Source: Pseudomonadota bacterium
GTDB lineage: Bacteria; Desulfobacterota; Desulfobacteria; Desulfobacterales; JAHIVH01
Length of the DNA stretch: 64,000 nucleotides
Reading direction: 5' to 3'
Assembly: GCA_018816735.1 (NCBI GenBank)
Contig: JAHIVH010000099.1
Span: forward strand, 46,121 to 110,120
A model generated the notes under the pieces. That model ran no database searches. It was given only the letters and a program-made list of their open reading frames with translations, and was not told the origin of the DNA. Shown here one piece after another: positions 35,293 to 43,821 of this stretch. How positions within the stretch are numbered: position 1 is the stretch's first letter; every line of letters starts with the position of its first letter. The position numbers and the translations under genes were made by a program.

Positions 35293-37260
35293 ATGACCGA
35301 AAAACCTGATAAAGGAATAAAAATTTTATCTGCAAAGGAGTTGACAACCTGTGACGCCACCGCCCAGATGATTGAAAAGGCAAGACGGGACGGTGTGGAG
35401 CTGGTCTTTGACAGGGCCACAAGTATGAAACCCTGCCCGATAGGTGCGGATTCGGCCTGTTGTAAACATTGCTATATGGGACCATGCAGACTGAATTCAA
35501 AAGACCCTTATGGTAAAGTAGGTGTTTGTGGTGCAACGATAGACACCATCATGGCGAGAAATTTCGGCAGAGCAGTTGCCGCCGGTTCTGCTGCCCATAC
35601 CGATCATGGCATGGGAATGCTTAATCTCTTTCGCGAAGTGGTCGAAGGTAAAATCAGTGACTACAAGATCAAAGATCCGATTAAGCTGAAATCCGTTGCA
35701 GAATCCATCGGCATTGAAACCGAAGGCCGTGAGATACTGGATATCGCACGAGATCTATACAAAGAACTGGAGCGGACTTACGTTCAGGTGGAAGGTGAAA
35801 TCCCTTTTGTCAAACGCGTACCTGAAAAAACACTCGAGGTATGGCGAAAGCTGGGTATTGTGCCCAGAGGCGCCATGCGCGAAGTCATGGAGATGATGCA
35901 CCGGTCAGCCATTGGCGTGGATCAGGATTATGAAAATCTGACCAAACAGGCCAGCCGGACCGCACTGTCTGACGGATGGGGCGGTTCCATGGTTTCCACT
36001 GAAATTTCGGATATTCTTTTCGGAACACCATCGCCTGTCGCCATTGAAGTCAACATGGGCGTTTTGAAAGAAGATAAGGTGAACATCATCGTTCACGGGC
36101 ATGAGCCGAATCTTTTTGAATCCATGATTGTGTCCGTCAATTCGCCGGTATTGAATGAGGCGGCAAAAAAAGCGGGCGCCCAGGGAATCAATCTCGTAGG
36201 CATGTGTTGTTCAGGTGCGGAAGTCATGGTCAGGCACGGCATCCCTCATGCAGGGAATTTCTCCTCAACAGAAGCCATTATGGTAACCGGAGCGGTTGAT
36301 GCCATGACCGTCGATATCCAGTGTATCAAACAGGGTCTTCAAAAAGTGGCAGAATGCTATGGGACGCCTTTATTTACAACCAACACCCGGTGCAAGATAG
36401 AAGGCGCGATTCACCTTGAGCTGAATGAGCATGATCCGTTGTCTTGTACGGATGAAATCGTGATCAAGGCGATCAGCCGGTTTAAAAACAGAAAACATCC
36501 TGTGGAAATTCCACGGCAAATCAATCATGGTGTGCATGGTTTCTCCCATGAATATATCAGCTACATGCTGGGCGGTTCTTTCCGTGGCGGCTATTCGCCT
36601 TTGAATGATAATATCATCAACGGGCGAATCCGAGGTGTCGCAGGTGTTGTGGGATGTACAAACCCCAGAGTGAAACAGGATTATGTCCATGTGGAACTGG
36701 TCAAGCAACTGATTAAAAACGACGTTCTGGTCCTTCAGACAGGATGTTCCCAGATCGCGCTTGCCAAAGCCGGTCTGACCACACCTGAAGCGGCGGTGCT
36801 TGCAGGACCGGGGCTTTCAGAGGTGTGTGAAGCTGTGGGCATGCCGCCGGTTTTGGGCATGGGTTCCTGCGTGGACAACAGCAGGATTCTTATCGCAGCG
36901 TCAGCCATGGTCCGGGAAGGGGGTTTGGGTGATTCCCTTGCCGATCTTCCTGTGGCAGGTGCCGCACCGGAATGGATGAGTGAAAAGGCCATTGCCATCG
37001 GGCAGTATTTTGTGGCGTCCGGTGTTTTCACTGTTTTTGGCGTGACTTTCCCGATTGTTGAAAACACCCGTTTCCATGACCTTCTTTTTGACGGTTTGGA
37101 AAAACAGGGCCTTGGGAAATGGGGTTTTTCCCCAGATCCCCATGAAATGGCCCGATTGATGATCGAACATATTGACAAGAAAAGAAAAGCGCTGGGTATT
37201 GATAAGGCGCGGGATCGAATTCTTGTGGATATGGCTGACAGGAGACAGCTCAGTGCATAG
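35293..37260 (+). CDS. cooS: Ni-Fe carbon monoxide dehydrogenase catalytic subunit
   Basis: 655 residues with AGGAGG before the ATG. The N-terminal cysteines 48, 56, 57, 60, 65 and 79 have the same spacing as the D- and B-cluster ligands of the Carboxydothermus CODH-II enzyme (39, 47, 48, 51, 56, 70). C-cluster regions are present, e.g. VHGHEPNLFE, GMCCSGAEVMVRHG and VVGCTNPR. It oxidises CO to CO2 (or the reverse) in the cytoplasm with ferredoxin-type acceptors. No cooC, cooF, hydrogenase or acetyl-CoA synthase gene is adjacent, so it is a monofunctional, stand-alone CODH. Expression is probably sigma-54 dependent. Confidence 0.95.
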   Translation: MTEKPDKGIKILSAKELTTCDATAQMIEKARRDGVELVFDRATSMKPCPIGADSACCKHCYMGPCRLNSKDPYGKVGVCGATIDTIMARNFGRAVAAGSAAHTDHGMGMLNLFREVVEGKISDYKIKDPIKLKSVAESIGIETEGREILDIARDLYKELERTYVQVEGEIPFVKRVPEKTLEVWRKLGIVPRGAMREVMEMMHRSAIGVDQDYENLTKQASRTALSDGWGGSMVSTEISDILFGTPSPVAIEVNMGVLKEDKVNIIVHGHEPNLFESMIVSVNSPVLNEAAKKAGAQGINLVGMCCSGAEVMVRHGIPHAGNFSSTEAIMVTGAVDAMTVDIQCIKQGLQKVAECYGTPLFTTNTRCKIEGAIHLELNEHDPLSCTDEIVIKAISRFKNRKHPVEIPRQINHGVHGFSHEYISYMLGGSFRGGYSPLNDNIINGRIRGVAGVVGCTNPRVKQDYVHVELVKQLIKNDVLVLQTGCSQIALAKAGLTTPEAAVLAGPGLSEVCEAVGMPPVLGMGSCVDNSRILIAASAMVREGGLGDSLADLPVAGAAPEWMSEKAIAIGQYFVASGVFTVFGVTFPIVENTRFHDLLFDGLEKQGLGKWGFSPDPHEMARLMIEHIDKKRKALGIDKARDRILVDMADRRQLSA

Positions 37261-37463
37261 AAGGTGAACGGTACGTGCTTTTTTTTCTCCTGCCTTTCCG
37301 GTTAACATGAAGCTGCCGCCGGTGACCGTGCCACCCCACATGGGAGCCGGTGGTTTTTATACAACGCATGTGACCTTAAGGAGCAACGTGCTGTTCAAAT
37401 CATTTCCATAGAAGGATTAAAGCTTTATTTAGAAGATAGAGCCTTTTATCCCCCTCCTCCCTG

Positions 37464-37498
37464 ACGCCTTCGGATTTACCCCAATCCGGAGGCGTTTT
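37464..37498 (+). terminator. Rho-independent terminator
   Basis: ACGCCTTCGGATT (37464-37476) pairs with AATCCGGAGGCGT (37483-37495) around a 6-base loop, with one T-G wobble at most, and is followed by a T-rich tail. It probably ends the cooS transcript, about 200 bases after its stop. Confidence 0.8.
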
Positions 37499-37554
37499 CT
37501 TTTTCACGGGAAATTGAGTGACAAAAATAAAAACAATTGATAACCACCTCTTTC

Positions 37555-38364
37555 ATGCAGAAAAGTAATTTAAAATATCATCCTGAAGCCTTCAAGAAAA
37601 CACTGGATGAATTGTACGTTAAATATAACAGACGGTCCTTTGTAACGCCGGACCCCTTGCAGTTCCTCTATGACTATGCCGATATACGGGACAGGGAAAT
37701 CGTAGGGCTTGTTGCCGCCTCCCTTGCCTATGGGAGAGTGGCGCAGATTCTTACAAGTGTGTCCGGTATACTGGCGATGGCGGGAAATTCGCCTTACGAA
37801 TTTGTCATGCAATCCGACAGACGGCGCTTCAGAAATTGTTTTCAGGGATTTTGTCACCGGTTTGCCAAAAGAGATCAACTTGTGGCACTTTTTTCAGGCA
37901 TCAGACAGGTGATCGATGAATTCGGGTCACTTCAGAGCTGTTTTAATGAGGGCATGGCAGCAGTGGATGATACGGTTTACCCGGCCATGCATTTTTTTGT
38001 CGAGCGTTTGGTGGCCGGGAATAACGATCCTGGTCATCTTGTTTCCCTTCCCTGGAAGAAAAGTGCCTGCAAACGGTTGAATTTGTTTCTGAGATGGATG
38101 GCCAGAAAAGACAGGGTCGACCCCGGAGGATGGGAACGGGTTTCACCGGCAAAACTGATCATCCCTCTGGATACGCATATTCACAAGATCAGTCTTGCCC
38201 TGGGATTTACAAACCGAAAGCAGGCAAACCTAATTACAGCCATTGAAATTACGGAAAAATTTAAACAGTTGAATCCGCCTGACCCGGTTAAGTACGATTT
38301 TGTTTTGTCCCGTTTCGGGATACGGCATGACATGAATATTGTTGATTTAATCGAAGAATTTTAA
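37555..38364 (+). CDS. TIGR02757 family protein (DUF2400)
   Basis: About 269 residues from the ATG at 37555; a TTG at 37537 is in frame, and neither has a good ribosome site. Family features are visible: an N-terminal D-x-LQFLYDYAD, REIVGLVAASLAYGRVAQI, FLRWMARKD...DPGGW and LIIPLDTHIHKI. Folds of this group resemble HhH-type DNA glycosylases, but no activity is established. It lies between cooS and the sigma-54 activator on the same strand. Confidence 0.85.
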   Translation: MQKSNLKYHPEAFKKTLDELYVKYNRRSFVTPDPLQFLYDYADIRDREIVGLVAASLAYGRVAQILTSVSGILAMAGNSPYEFVMQSDRRRFRNCFQGFCHRFAKRDQLVALFSGIRQVIDEFGSLQSCFNEGMAAVDDTVYPAMHFFVERLVAGNNDPGHLVSLPWKKSACKRLNLFLRWMARKDRVDPGGWERVSPAKLIIPLDTHIHKISLALGFTNRKQANLITAIEITEKFKQLNPPDPVKYDFVLSRFGIRHDMNIVDLIEEF

Positions 38365-38447
38365 TACAAATACACGATTGACCATGAATTTTAAAATTTT
38401 TCTTATTAAAATTAGTATGTTATGGTAGCTGGATCGGGAAAACAATA

Positions 38448-40205
38448 ATGAACACAGGAAAGATTCTGTTTATTTGTACGGATAACGCGGTTAGAAGTCA
38501 GATGGCCGAAGGGTTTGCCAGGAAAATAGCCCCTCAAGGCATTGATGTTTTCAGTGCCGGCATAGCGCCTGCAGCAGAAATTCATCCTTTGGTGTTTCAA
38601 GTGATGAAAGCGGCCGGTGTCGATTTAAAAGAAAATCAGCCGAAAAAAATATCAGATCTGTATCCCTGCCGCTTTGATCTTGCAGTCACCTTATGCAATG
38701 ACGCCCGCAAGAATTGTCCGGTTTTAGATGGGGCGCCTGCAGTGGTAGACTGGGGGGTGGCTGATCCTTTATCGACGAAACCATTACCGGTTGATCTGGA
38801 AAAAGAATTTCAGACGTGTGCCCGAACAGTGGAAAACCTTGTCTCTGATTTATTTCATCGCGGTTATTTTTATGCATTCTCCCGGCAGAAAAAAAATTTC
38901 GATCTGGTTTTAAACAGCCTGCCCGAAGGGATCATCGCACATGATTTGAACCGCAGAATCTTTTTTTTCAGCAATGGCGCGTCCCGGCTGACAGGTGTTT
39001 CCCCTGAAGATGCTGTGGGTAAAGACTGCCATGAGATTTTTGCCCCCCATCTCTGCGGTAAGGAGTGCTCGTTTTGCAACAAGACGAACCTGGTCAATTT
39101 TGATGAAGAAAAACGGACCATCACCCACCGGGACAGGGAGGGCATCAGAAAAGATTTTCAGATGACCATCGTTCCCATGACATCGGAGGATGGTGTGGTA
39201 AAAGGGGTTATTGCCTCCCTCCGTGACCGGACAGAAGAGAAAAAACTAAAACGAATTCTTGGAGAGGAAAACAGCTTTGCCGGTATCATTGGAAGAGATT
39301 ACAAGATGCTTCAGGTGTTCGAGCTGATTCAGGATGTATCGCAATATGAAGCGCCCGTCCACATCAGTGGCGAAACCGGTACGGGAAAAGAGCTTGTCGC
39401 AAGGGCCATCCATAACGAAAGCCCGCGCAGTGACGGATCTTTTGTGCCCATTAACTGTGGCGCCCTGCCTGAAGGCCTGATCGAAAGCGAATTGTTCGGC
39501 CATGTGAAAGGCGCGTTTACAGGGGCTGTCCGGGATAAAAAGGGCCGGTTCGAGCTTGCCGAAGGCGGAACGATTTTTCTCGATGAGGTGGCTGACCTTC
39601 CCAAGAACGTGCAGGTCAAGCTGTTGCGGTTTTTGCAGGAAGGCACGCTTGAAAAAGTGGGTAGTGAAAAAAGCATGCATATCAATGCACGTGTCATCAG
39701 TGCCACCAACAAAGATTTGAAAAAAGAGGTTCAGAATGATAATTTCAGGGATGACCTTTTTTACAGGATTAATGTCATCCCCATTTGCCTGCCACCCTTG
39801 AGAGAAAAGAAAAACGACATACCGCTTCTTGTGGAATATTTTTTAAGGTTGGTTGAAAAGCGCTACGGCAAAAAAAAATATACCATTTCAGAAGATGCCA
39901 TGGATGTCATGATGGACTACAGATGGCCGGGAAACGTGAGGGAACTCGAAAATGCCCTCCAGTTTGCCATTGTCAAGTGCCGGGATAACAATATCCAGGT
40001 CAAGAATCTTCCCATGGAGCTGATCGAAGGTTTTGAAACAAGAAGCCGGCGAGGGCCCTCCAGGAAGCTCGATGTGGATACCGTCATATCGGTTCTTGAA
40101 AAAACAGGTGGGAACAAAGCCAAGGCTGCCAAGCTCATCGGTGTGGGCAGAGCCACTTTATACCGGTTTATCAGCGAGCATCCGGAAGTGGTGCCGGAAA
40201 TATAG
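38448..40205 (+). CDS. arsenate-reductase/LMW-PTP-PAS-sigma-54 activator fusion
   Basis: 585 residues. Residues 1-140 form a complete thioredoxin-coupled ArsC domain: P-loop C10-x5-R16-S, TLCNDARKNCP with Cys83 and Cys90, and acid DWGVADP (Asp106). The three Cys match S. aureus ArsC 10/82/89. A PAS domain (about 150-275) with CxxxCxxC (LCGKECSFC) follows, then a sigma-54 AAA+ domain (Walker A GETGTGKE at 308-315, GAFTGA at 355-360) and a Fis-type HTH (GGNKAKAAKLIGVGRATLYRF). The redox-active enzyme head may sense arsenate, phosphotyrosine or redox state. cooS, with its sigma-54 promoter, is a likely target. Confidence 0.88.
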   Translation: MNTGKILFICTDNAVRSQMAEGFARKIAPQGIDVFSAGIAPAAEIHPLVFQVMKAAGVDLKENQPKKISDLYPCRFDLAVTLCNDARKNCPVLDGAPAVVDWGVADPLSTKPLPVDLEKEFQTCARTVENLVSDLFHRGYFYAFSRQKKNFDLVLNSLPEGIIAHDLNRRIFFFSNGASRLTGVSPEDAVGKDCHEIFAPHLCGKECSFCNKTNLVNFDEEKRTITHRDREGIRKDFQMTIVPMTSEDGVVKGVIASLRDRTEEKKLKRILGEENSFAGIIGRDYKMLQVFELIQDVSQYEAPVHISGETGTGKELVARAIHNESPRSDGSFVPINCGALPEGLIESELFGHVKGAFTGAVRDKKGRFELAEGGTIFLDEVADLPKNVQVKLLRFLQEGTLEKVGSEKSMHINARVISATNKDLKKEVQNDNFRDDLFYRINVIPICLPPLREKKNDIPLLVEYFLRLVEKRYGKKKYTISEDAMDVMMDYRWPGNVRELENALQFAIVKCRDNNIQVKNLPMELIEGFETRSRRGPSRKLDVDTVISVLEKTGGNKAKAAKLIGVGRATLYRFISEHPEVVPEI

Positions 40206-40206
40206 C
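40163..40206 (+). repeat. 3'-end direct repeat, copy 1 (within the activator gene)
   Basis: The last 14 codons of the sigma-54 activator, ending RFISEHPEVVPEI and stop, recur at 42360-42403. The two copies share 13 and 17 identical bases interrupted by a 6-base variable block, plus one further synonymous change. They bracket the ParA/AlbA_2 gene pair. Confidence 0.7.
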
Positions 40207-40290
40207 TGTTTTTTCAGGGCAAAGAATGGTTTTCCTGATTTCATGTCAAATAACCGGAAATTAAGAAGCCGGGCAGGCGAATTTATGGCT

Positions 40291-41307
40291 TCATAACGCC
40301 ATTCCTATCTTATCTGCAATTTTTTTCGCAAGCGCTTTGAAATCCTTTTTCGCATCCTGAACGGCATTGGCATGACTGCCAATGGCGCCGTCTGCAGAAG
40401 TCAGATTGAATATAGGCTTCCGATGTTCCTGGGACATTGGCACCAGACTTCGATAGTGTTTTACGGTTAAAAGGCAATAGGGATCATTCTGTTGTTTCAT
40501 CGTATGATCAGGTGGTTCCTTTCTTACATATTCACGATAGATCCCCGGAATACGGTTCACCCATTTATCATAGGCCTTCACCGGGCGATCCAGCCGGACG
40601 CCATGCTGCTGGCAAAGATACCCAATCGGTTCCATTTTTCCATCAGGCAATTTAAAATTCGGATAACTTTTCGCTTCAGGACTGGTATGCCAGTTATCCA
40701 GGCGTTTTTGCCAGAGTTTTTTCCAACTTCCCAGTGTGGGGCCGAGGTTTTTTAGGCCTTGTAATGAGAAAAGATCGGCACCGAGCGGGATAACCACATA
40801 ATCTGTCGCAATGAGGGCAGACCGGTTGATGGCTCCCAGATTGGGGCCGATGTCCACAAGGATGATATCGGCCTGAATTTTTTCAGACCCCATTTGCATG
40901 ACCTGCCAGAATGAACTGAGTATCCGCATCGGGCGGTACAGGTTGTTATCTCCCATGCTGTTTGGCCACTCGTTGGAGACAGCCTCTTCAAAACCTGAAA
41001 GGTCGACGTCACCAGGGATGAGGTACGGATCTGATGTGATTTTTTGAAGAACAGGTTCAACGATGTCTCCGACGCCGGTAAGTGGCTTTATGCAATGGAA
41101 GATTGTCGAACCAGATGATTGGTTGTCCCAGATAGCCTCGATCCTGTCCTCATCGAGAAAGGCCGCAGTCAGATTCGCTTGCGGGTCCAGGTCAATTGCG
41201 ACCACACGTTTTCGAAGACTGGCGTACATCCATGCCAGATGGTAAATCAACGAGGTTTTGCCCACGCCGCCCTTGTTGTTAAAGAAGGTCAGAATCGGTA
41301 CGCTCAT
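40291..41307 (-). CDS. ParA-family ATPase
   Basis: 338 residues from the ATG at 41307, which has AGGAGG at ideal spacing. The deviant Walker A is NNKGGVGKTSL, followed by VAIDLDPQANLTAAF (A') and ILVDIGPNLGAINRSAL (B), all standard for ParA/Soj. The extension of about 100 residues after the core is longer than in plasmid ParA. No ParB or centromere-like repeats are seen. Its start overlaps the upstream AlbA_2-domain gene by 4 bases. A ParA plus AlbA_2 ATP-binding protein pair is a recurrent arrangement; its function is not established. Confidence 0.85.
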   Translation of the reverse strand: MSVPILTFFNNKGGVGKTSLIYHLAWMYASLRKRVVAIDLDPQANLTAAFLDEDRIEAIWDNQSSGSTIFHCIKPLTGVGDIVEPVLQKITSDPYLIPGDVDLSGFEEAVSNEWPNSMGDNNLYRPMRILSSFWQVMQMGSEKIQADIILVDIGPNLGAINRSALIATDYVVIPLGADLFSLQGLKNLGPTLGSWKKLWQKRLDNWHTSPEAKSYPNFKLPDGKMEPIGYLCQQHGVRLDRPVKAYDKWVNRIPGIYREYVRKEPPDHTMKQQNDPYCLLTVKHYRSLVPMSQEHRKPIFNLTSADGAIGSHANAVQDAKKDFKALAKKIADKIGMAL

Positions 41308-42137
41308 GATTTCCTCCTGATCATACAAAGGACGATACTCTGATTGACTTCAAACTGAAGTTCCGGATTTCCGTTCTTTTTCAGTTCATTTCTCGCAATC
41401 GCAATGCCGCGTCCGAAAGATTGAATGAATCCAAAAAATTGGATATAATCTCCAGGGATAAAATCCTGCGAGTTCTTGCCCAGAGCCAACAGGCCAATCA
41501 CTGTAGGTGTGGGCTCTTTGGGTGATACAATCATTTTGCAAGATGCCAACCGTTCCTCATACGATCTGCTGTTAGCTTCCAGAACATCGGCGGCAAATGC
41601 AGCCGGAAGATATTCGTTTTCAAATATAAGTCGTGAAAGATCGGACAACTTGGCTGTAGGAATCGGATAAATATCAAAGGGAAGGATTTTGTACCTTCTT
41701 TTTTCATTAAGAATGCGTTCTTCCTGTTCGTTTGCAATAGAACGTCGCGGACCGGTTCGTATCCAGATACGGCCCTCATATTTCACGGGTGGCATGTCGG
41801 AAGGGAGAACAGTTACCACAGCCATTTCAGCGCCCTTTAAAACATGCTTTTCAACGGATAAAACAGGCAATGACAAAATATTTCCGTCCGTTTTCATATC
41901 TGAAAGAGAGCGAAGCAATTCATCTGTAATAGGTATATTTGATGGGGAACCATCATCATTAGCGCCAATAAATAGCATGCCCGGTTTGTTATGGTTTGGC
42001 AAGTCATTGGCAAAGGCGCAAATCGCCTGCCTGGCTTTTCTCGGCGTATCCCCTTTAAAAGACTGTTTGCGTTCTATCCGATCAGATTCCAGGGCATTGA
42101 GCAAGGCTTCGAGTTCACTGTCGCTATATCTTTTCAT
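41304..42137 (-). CDS. Schlafen AlbA_2-domain protein lacking its ATPase domain
   Basis: 277 residues with AAGGAC upstream. Residues 1-130 form the AlbA_2 domain (ESDRIERKQSF, ICAFANDLPNHNKPGMLFIG, GRIWIRTGPRRSIA). Full-length relatives continue GK.PxxFxPGAYIQF..., then a GHKL-type ATPase of about 130 residues, and end GF(I/V)QRFG.GI..AR..L...GNP. Here the text jumps straight from FIPGDYIQF to FGFIQSFGRGIAIARNEL (break near 41430), so the ATPase section is missing with the frame kept. It may still work as a nucleic-acid-binding partner of the ParA protein, or it may be a fossil. Confidence 0.75.
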   Translation of the reverse strand: MKRYSDSELEALLNALESDRIERKQSFKGDTPRKARQAICAFANDLPNHNKPGMLFIGANDDGSPSNIPITDELLRSLSDMKTDGNILSLPVLSVEKHVLKGAEMAVVTVLPSDMPPVKYEGRIWIRTGPRRSIANEQEERILNEKRRYKILPFDIYPIPTAKLSDLSRLIFENEYLPAAFAADVLEANSRSYEERLASCKMIVSPKEPTPTVIGLLALGKNSQDFIPGDYIQFFGFIQSFGRGIAIARNELKKNGNPELQFEVNQSIVLCMIRRKS

Positions 42138-42359
42138 TCAGAAGTCCTTTATGCCGAAATGAGCCTTACCTGAGGCGTATATTTCCCCATGGAGAGCAAT
42201 CTCATCATTTAAAAGTATCGTGCACAGGCTAACGATTTGTGTGACATAAATCACGTGAATTGTTGCCCTTAGAGAATAGATACACCCATAAAAGATCATT
42301 GTAAAGTAATCGGGTCAATGGATTGTATTCGGGGTAAGTATTAAGACATGATACTGTTG
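42138..42359. other. regulatory intergenic region of the AlbA_2/ParA pair
   Basis: About 220 bases without a gene. It contains a CRP/FNR-type palindrome at 42240-42255 (separate entry) and leads into the repeated 3' end at 42360. Confidence 0.4.
42240..42255. promoter_or_regulatory. CRP/FNR-type palindromic site
   Basis: TGTGA-CATAAA-TCACG fits TGTGA-N6-TCACA with one mismatch, the class bound by CRP, and by HcpR in sulfate reducers. It lies about 100 bases upstream of the minus-strand AlbA_2 gene. No complete plus-strand gene follows closely. Confidence 0.5.
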
Positions 42360-42403
42360 CCGGTTTATCAGCTATCACCCGGAAGTGGTGCCGGAGATAT
42401 AGC
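42360..42403 (+). repeat. 3'-end direct repeat, copy 2 (orphan activator tail)
   Basis: In frame, this reads RFISYHPEVVPEI and TAG (stop 42400-42402), nearly the same as the end of the sigma-54 activator, but nothing upstream of it resembles the rest of that gene. It is an orphan gene tail left by insertion, duplication or recombination. Confidence 0.7.
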
Positions 42404-42462
42404 AGGACAAAAAGGTGCCTCTCATTCCGGCATGAATTTTTCAGGCTGAATCAAACGTCTAT

Positions 42463-42822
42463 TCAATTAATATCTAATTGATTTTGGAGCCAGGTCTTCA
42501 CTTCACCTTCCAGGCCATAGACCCCTTTGTTGTATCCGATGGAGTCTAAGAATTTTTGTTCAAGCTCAGCCGGAATTTTAATGGTAGCGAGTTCATCATA
42601 TTCGTCTTTATTTCTTCTGACCAGATGTATGATTGCAGGCCTGTTCCACGTGTTTATGACAAAGTAATGGGTTTCCTCGTCTCTTGCCCATCTGGGGTAG
42701 GTGCCATTCATCGACCAGCATGTGCCCCATTCCAGATAGATGCAGACCGCCTTTTCAGGCGTCATTTCCCAGTCGAGTGAATTGATCAGATCAAGATTAT
42801 TCCGCATATCTTCAAGTTGCAT
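42463..42822 (-). CDS. DVU0772 family protein
   Basis: I take the ATG at 42822 (119 residues), directly behind GAGGAGG; the longer open frame to 43014 has no support. The sequence starts MQLEDMRNNLDLINSLDWEMTPEKAV.YLEWG and includes HYFVINTW and GYNKGVYGLEGEVK, which I recognise as the DVU0772 family of sulfate-reducing bacteria. It is soluble, with no known biochemical function. The family name supports the taxonomic reading of this window. Confidence 0.8.
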   Translation of the reverse strand: MQLEDMRNNLDLINSLDWEMTPEKAVCIYLEWGTCWSMNGTYPRWARDEETHYFVINTWNRPAIIHLVRRNKDEYDELATIKIPAELEQKFLDSIGYNKGVYGLEGEVKTWLQNQLDIN

Positions 42823-43043
42823 GATAAACCTCCTCAAAGTTTTCAATTGAACATAAAATACCGTGAACCCATATATATGATATAATAAATATCGTGCCAA
42901 TTTTTCATTGTTCTGTATCCGGGTTTGGGGTATGAAGAACATGGCATGGTTTTTGATAGCTTTGATAGACCTTGATTTGTAAACCCGATGGAGGACGGCC
43001 GTGTTTTCCATCATAACATATTAAAATTAATGGAGAAAAATTA

Positions 43044-43553
43044 ATGATCGGAAAACGAGTCGAAGACAGCAGGGTGATTTTATCTCTGGTGATGCTGCCA
43101 CAGGATGCAAACCCCGCAGGCCTGGTGCATGGCGGTGTGATCATGAAACAGATTGATAATGCAGCAGGCGTGGTCGCCACCAAGCATACGCGAACCGTAT
43201 GCGTCACGGCCTCCATTGACCGGCTGGATTTTTATAACCCGGTTCAGGTGGGTAATCTGGTGACCTTCCAGGCAAGCTTGAATCTTGTGGGCAAAACATC
43301 CATGGAAGTGGGTGTCCGGGTTGAAACCGAAGACCTGTTAACCGGCAAGAAAACCCATACAGCATCGGCTTACCTGACATTTGTGGCCCTGGGTCCCAAC
43401 TTCAAGCCCGTTGAAGTTCCTCCTTTAATTTTGGAGACAGACGCGGAGAAAAGACGGGACCGGGAAGCCAGAAAAAGACGGGAAATCAGGCTCGCGGAAA
43501 AAAAGAAGGAAAAATTATGCCAGGAAGATGCCAACCGGTGCGGTTGTGAGTGA
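43044..43553 (+). CDS. hotdog-fold acyl-CoA thioesterase (YciA/ACOT-like)
   Basis: 169 residues; GGAG precedes the ATG. The core (about 1-125) has the YciA/ACOT pattern: NPAGLVHGGVIMKQIDNAAGVVA with the catalytic Asp/His region, then VTASIDRLDFYNPVQVGNLV and TASAYLTFVAL. It hydrolyses acyl-CoA to free acid and CoA. An unusual charged tail of about 40 residues (KRRDREARKRREIRLAEKKK) ends CGCE with three Cys in the last 11 residues. It might bind nucleic acid or metal and is not typical of the family. Confidence 0.88.
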   Translation: MIGKRVEDSRVILSLVMLPQDANPAGLVHGGVIMKQIDNAAGVVATKHTRTVCVTASIDRLDFYNPVQVGNLVTFQASLNLVGKTSMEVGVRVETEDLLTGKKTHTASAYLTFVALGPNFKPVEVPPLILETDAEKRRDREARKRREIRLAEKKKEKLCQEDANRCGCE

Positions 43554-43581
43554 TATGTGCCGGTTTGTTTAAAATGAACCT

Positions 43582-43607
43582 TGTATCTTTCGATACATTT
43601 TTGTATC
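43582..43607. promoter_or_regulatory. triple TGTATC/GATACA repeat
   Basis: TGTATC-TTTC-GATACA-TTTT-TGTATC gives two overlapping dyads with identical 4-base spacing. A further ATGATACG at 43621-43628 mirrors TGTATCAT. It could be a repressor operator array for cydAB or, less likely, a terminator of the thioesterase gene. Confidence 0.4.
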
Positions 43608-43821
43608 ATACGACTTTATAATGATACGTTATTTTTGGGCCACAGGACCAACATAAATGACCTGGATATCTCCTGTGGCCAATCAAAAAATGATCTTTTT
43701 TGAACTTGAACCAGTCCTGACACGCATTATATTGATATTTTTTTAGCTTTTTTCATTGTATGCAGATGATATACAATTCCCAACGTATGATCGTTCTGGC
43801 ATAAAACTTGAAAATATATCG

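Noticed and set aside
40291..41307. CooC-type nickel-insertion ATPase for the nearby CODH
   Set aside because: The Walker A is of ParA/Soj type, the protein lacks the CooC CxC metal motif, and it is coupled to an AlbA_2 gene rather than to cooS.
42941..42956. TGGCATG-N4-TTGAT as a second sigma-54 promoter before the thioesterase
   Set aside because: The essential GC of the -12 element is missing, and a normal ribosome site suffices to explain the gene.
42823..43014. N-terminal extension of the DVU0772 protein
   Set aside because: The ATG at 42822 has an ideal GAGGAGG site and family members begin there; the upstream 64 codons look like noncoding AT-rich sequence.
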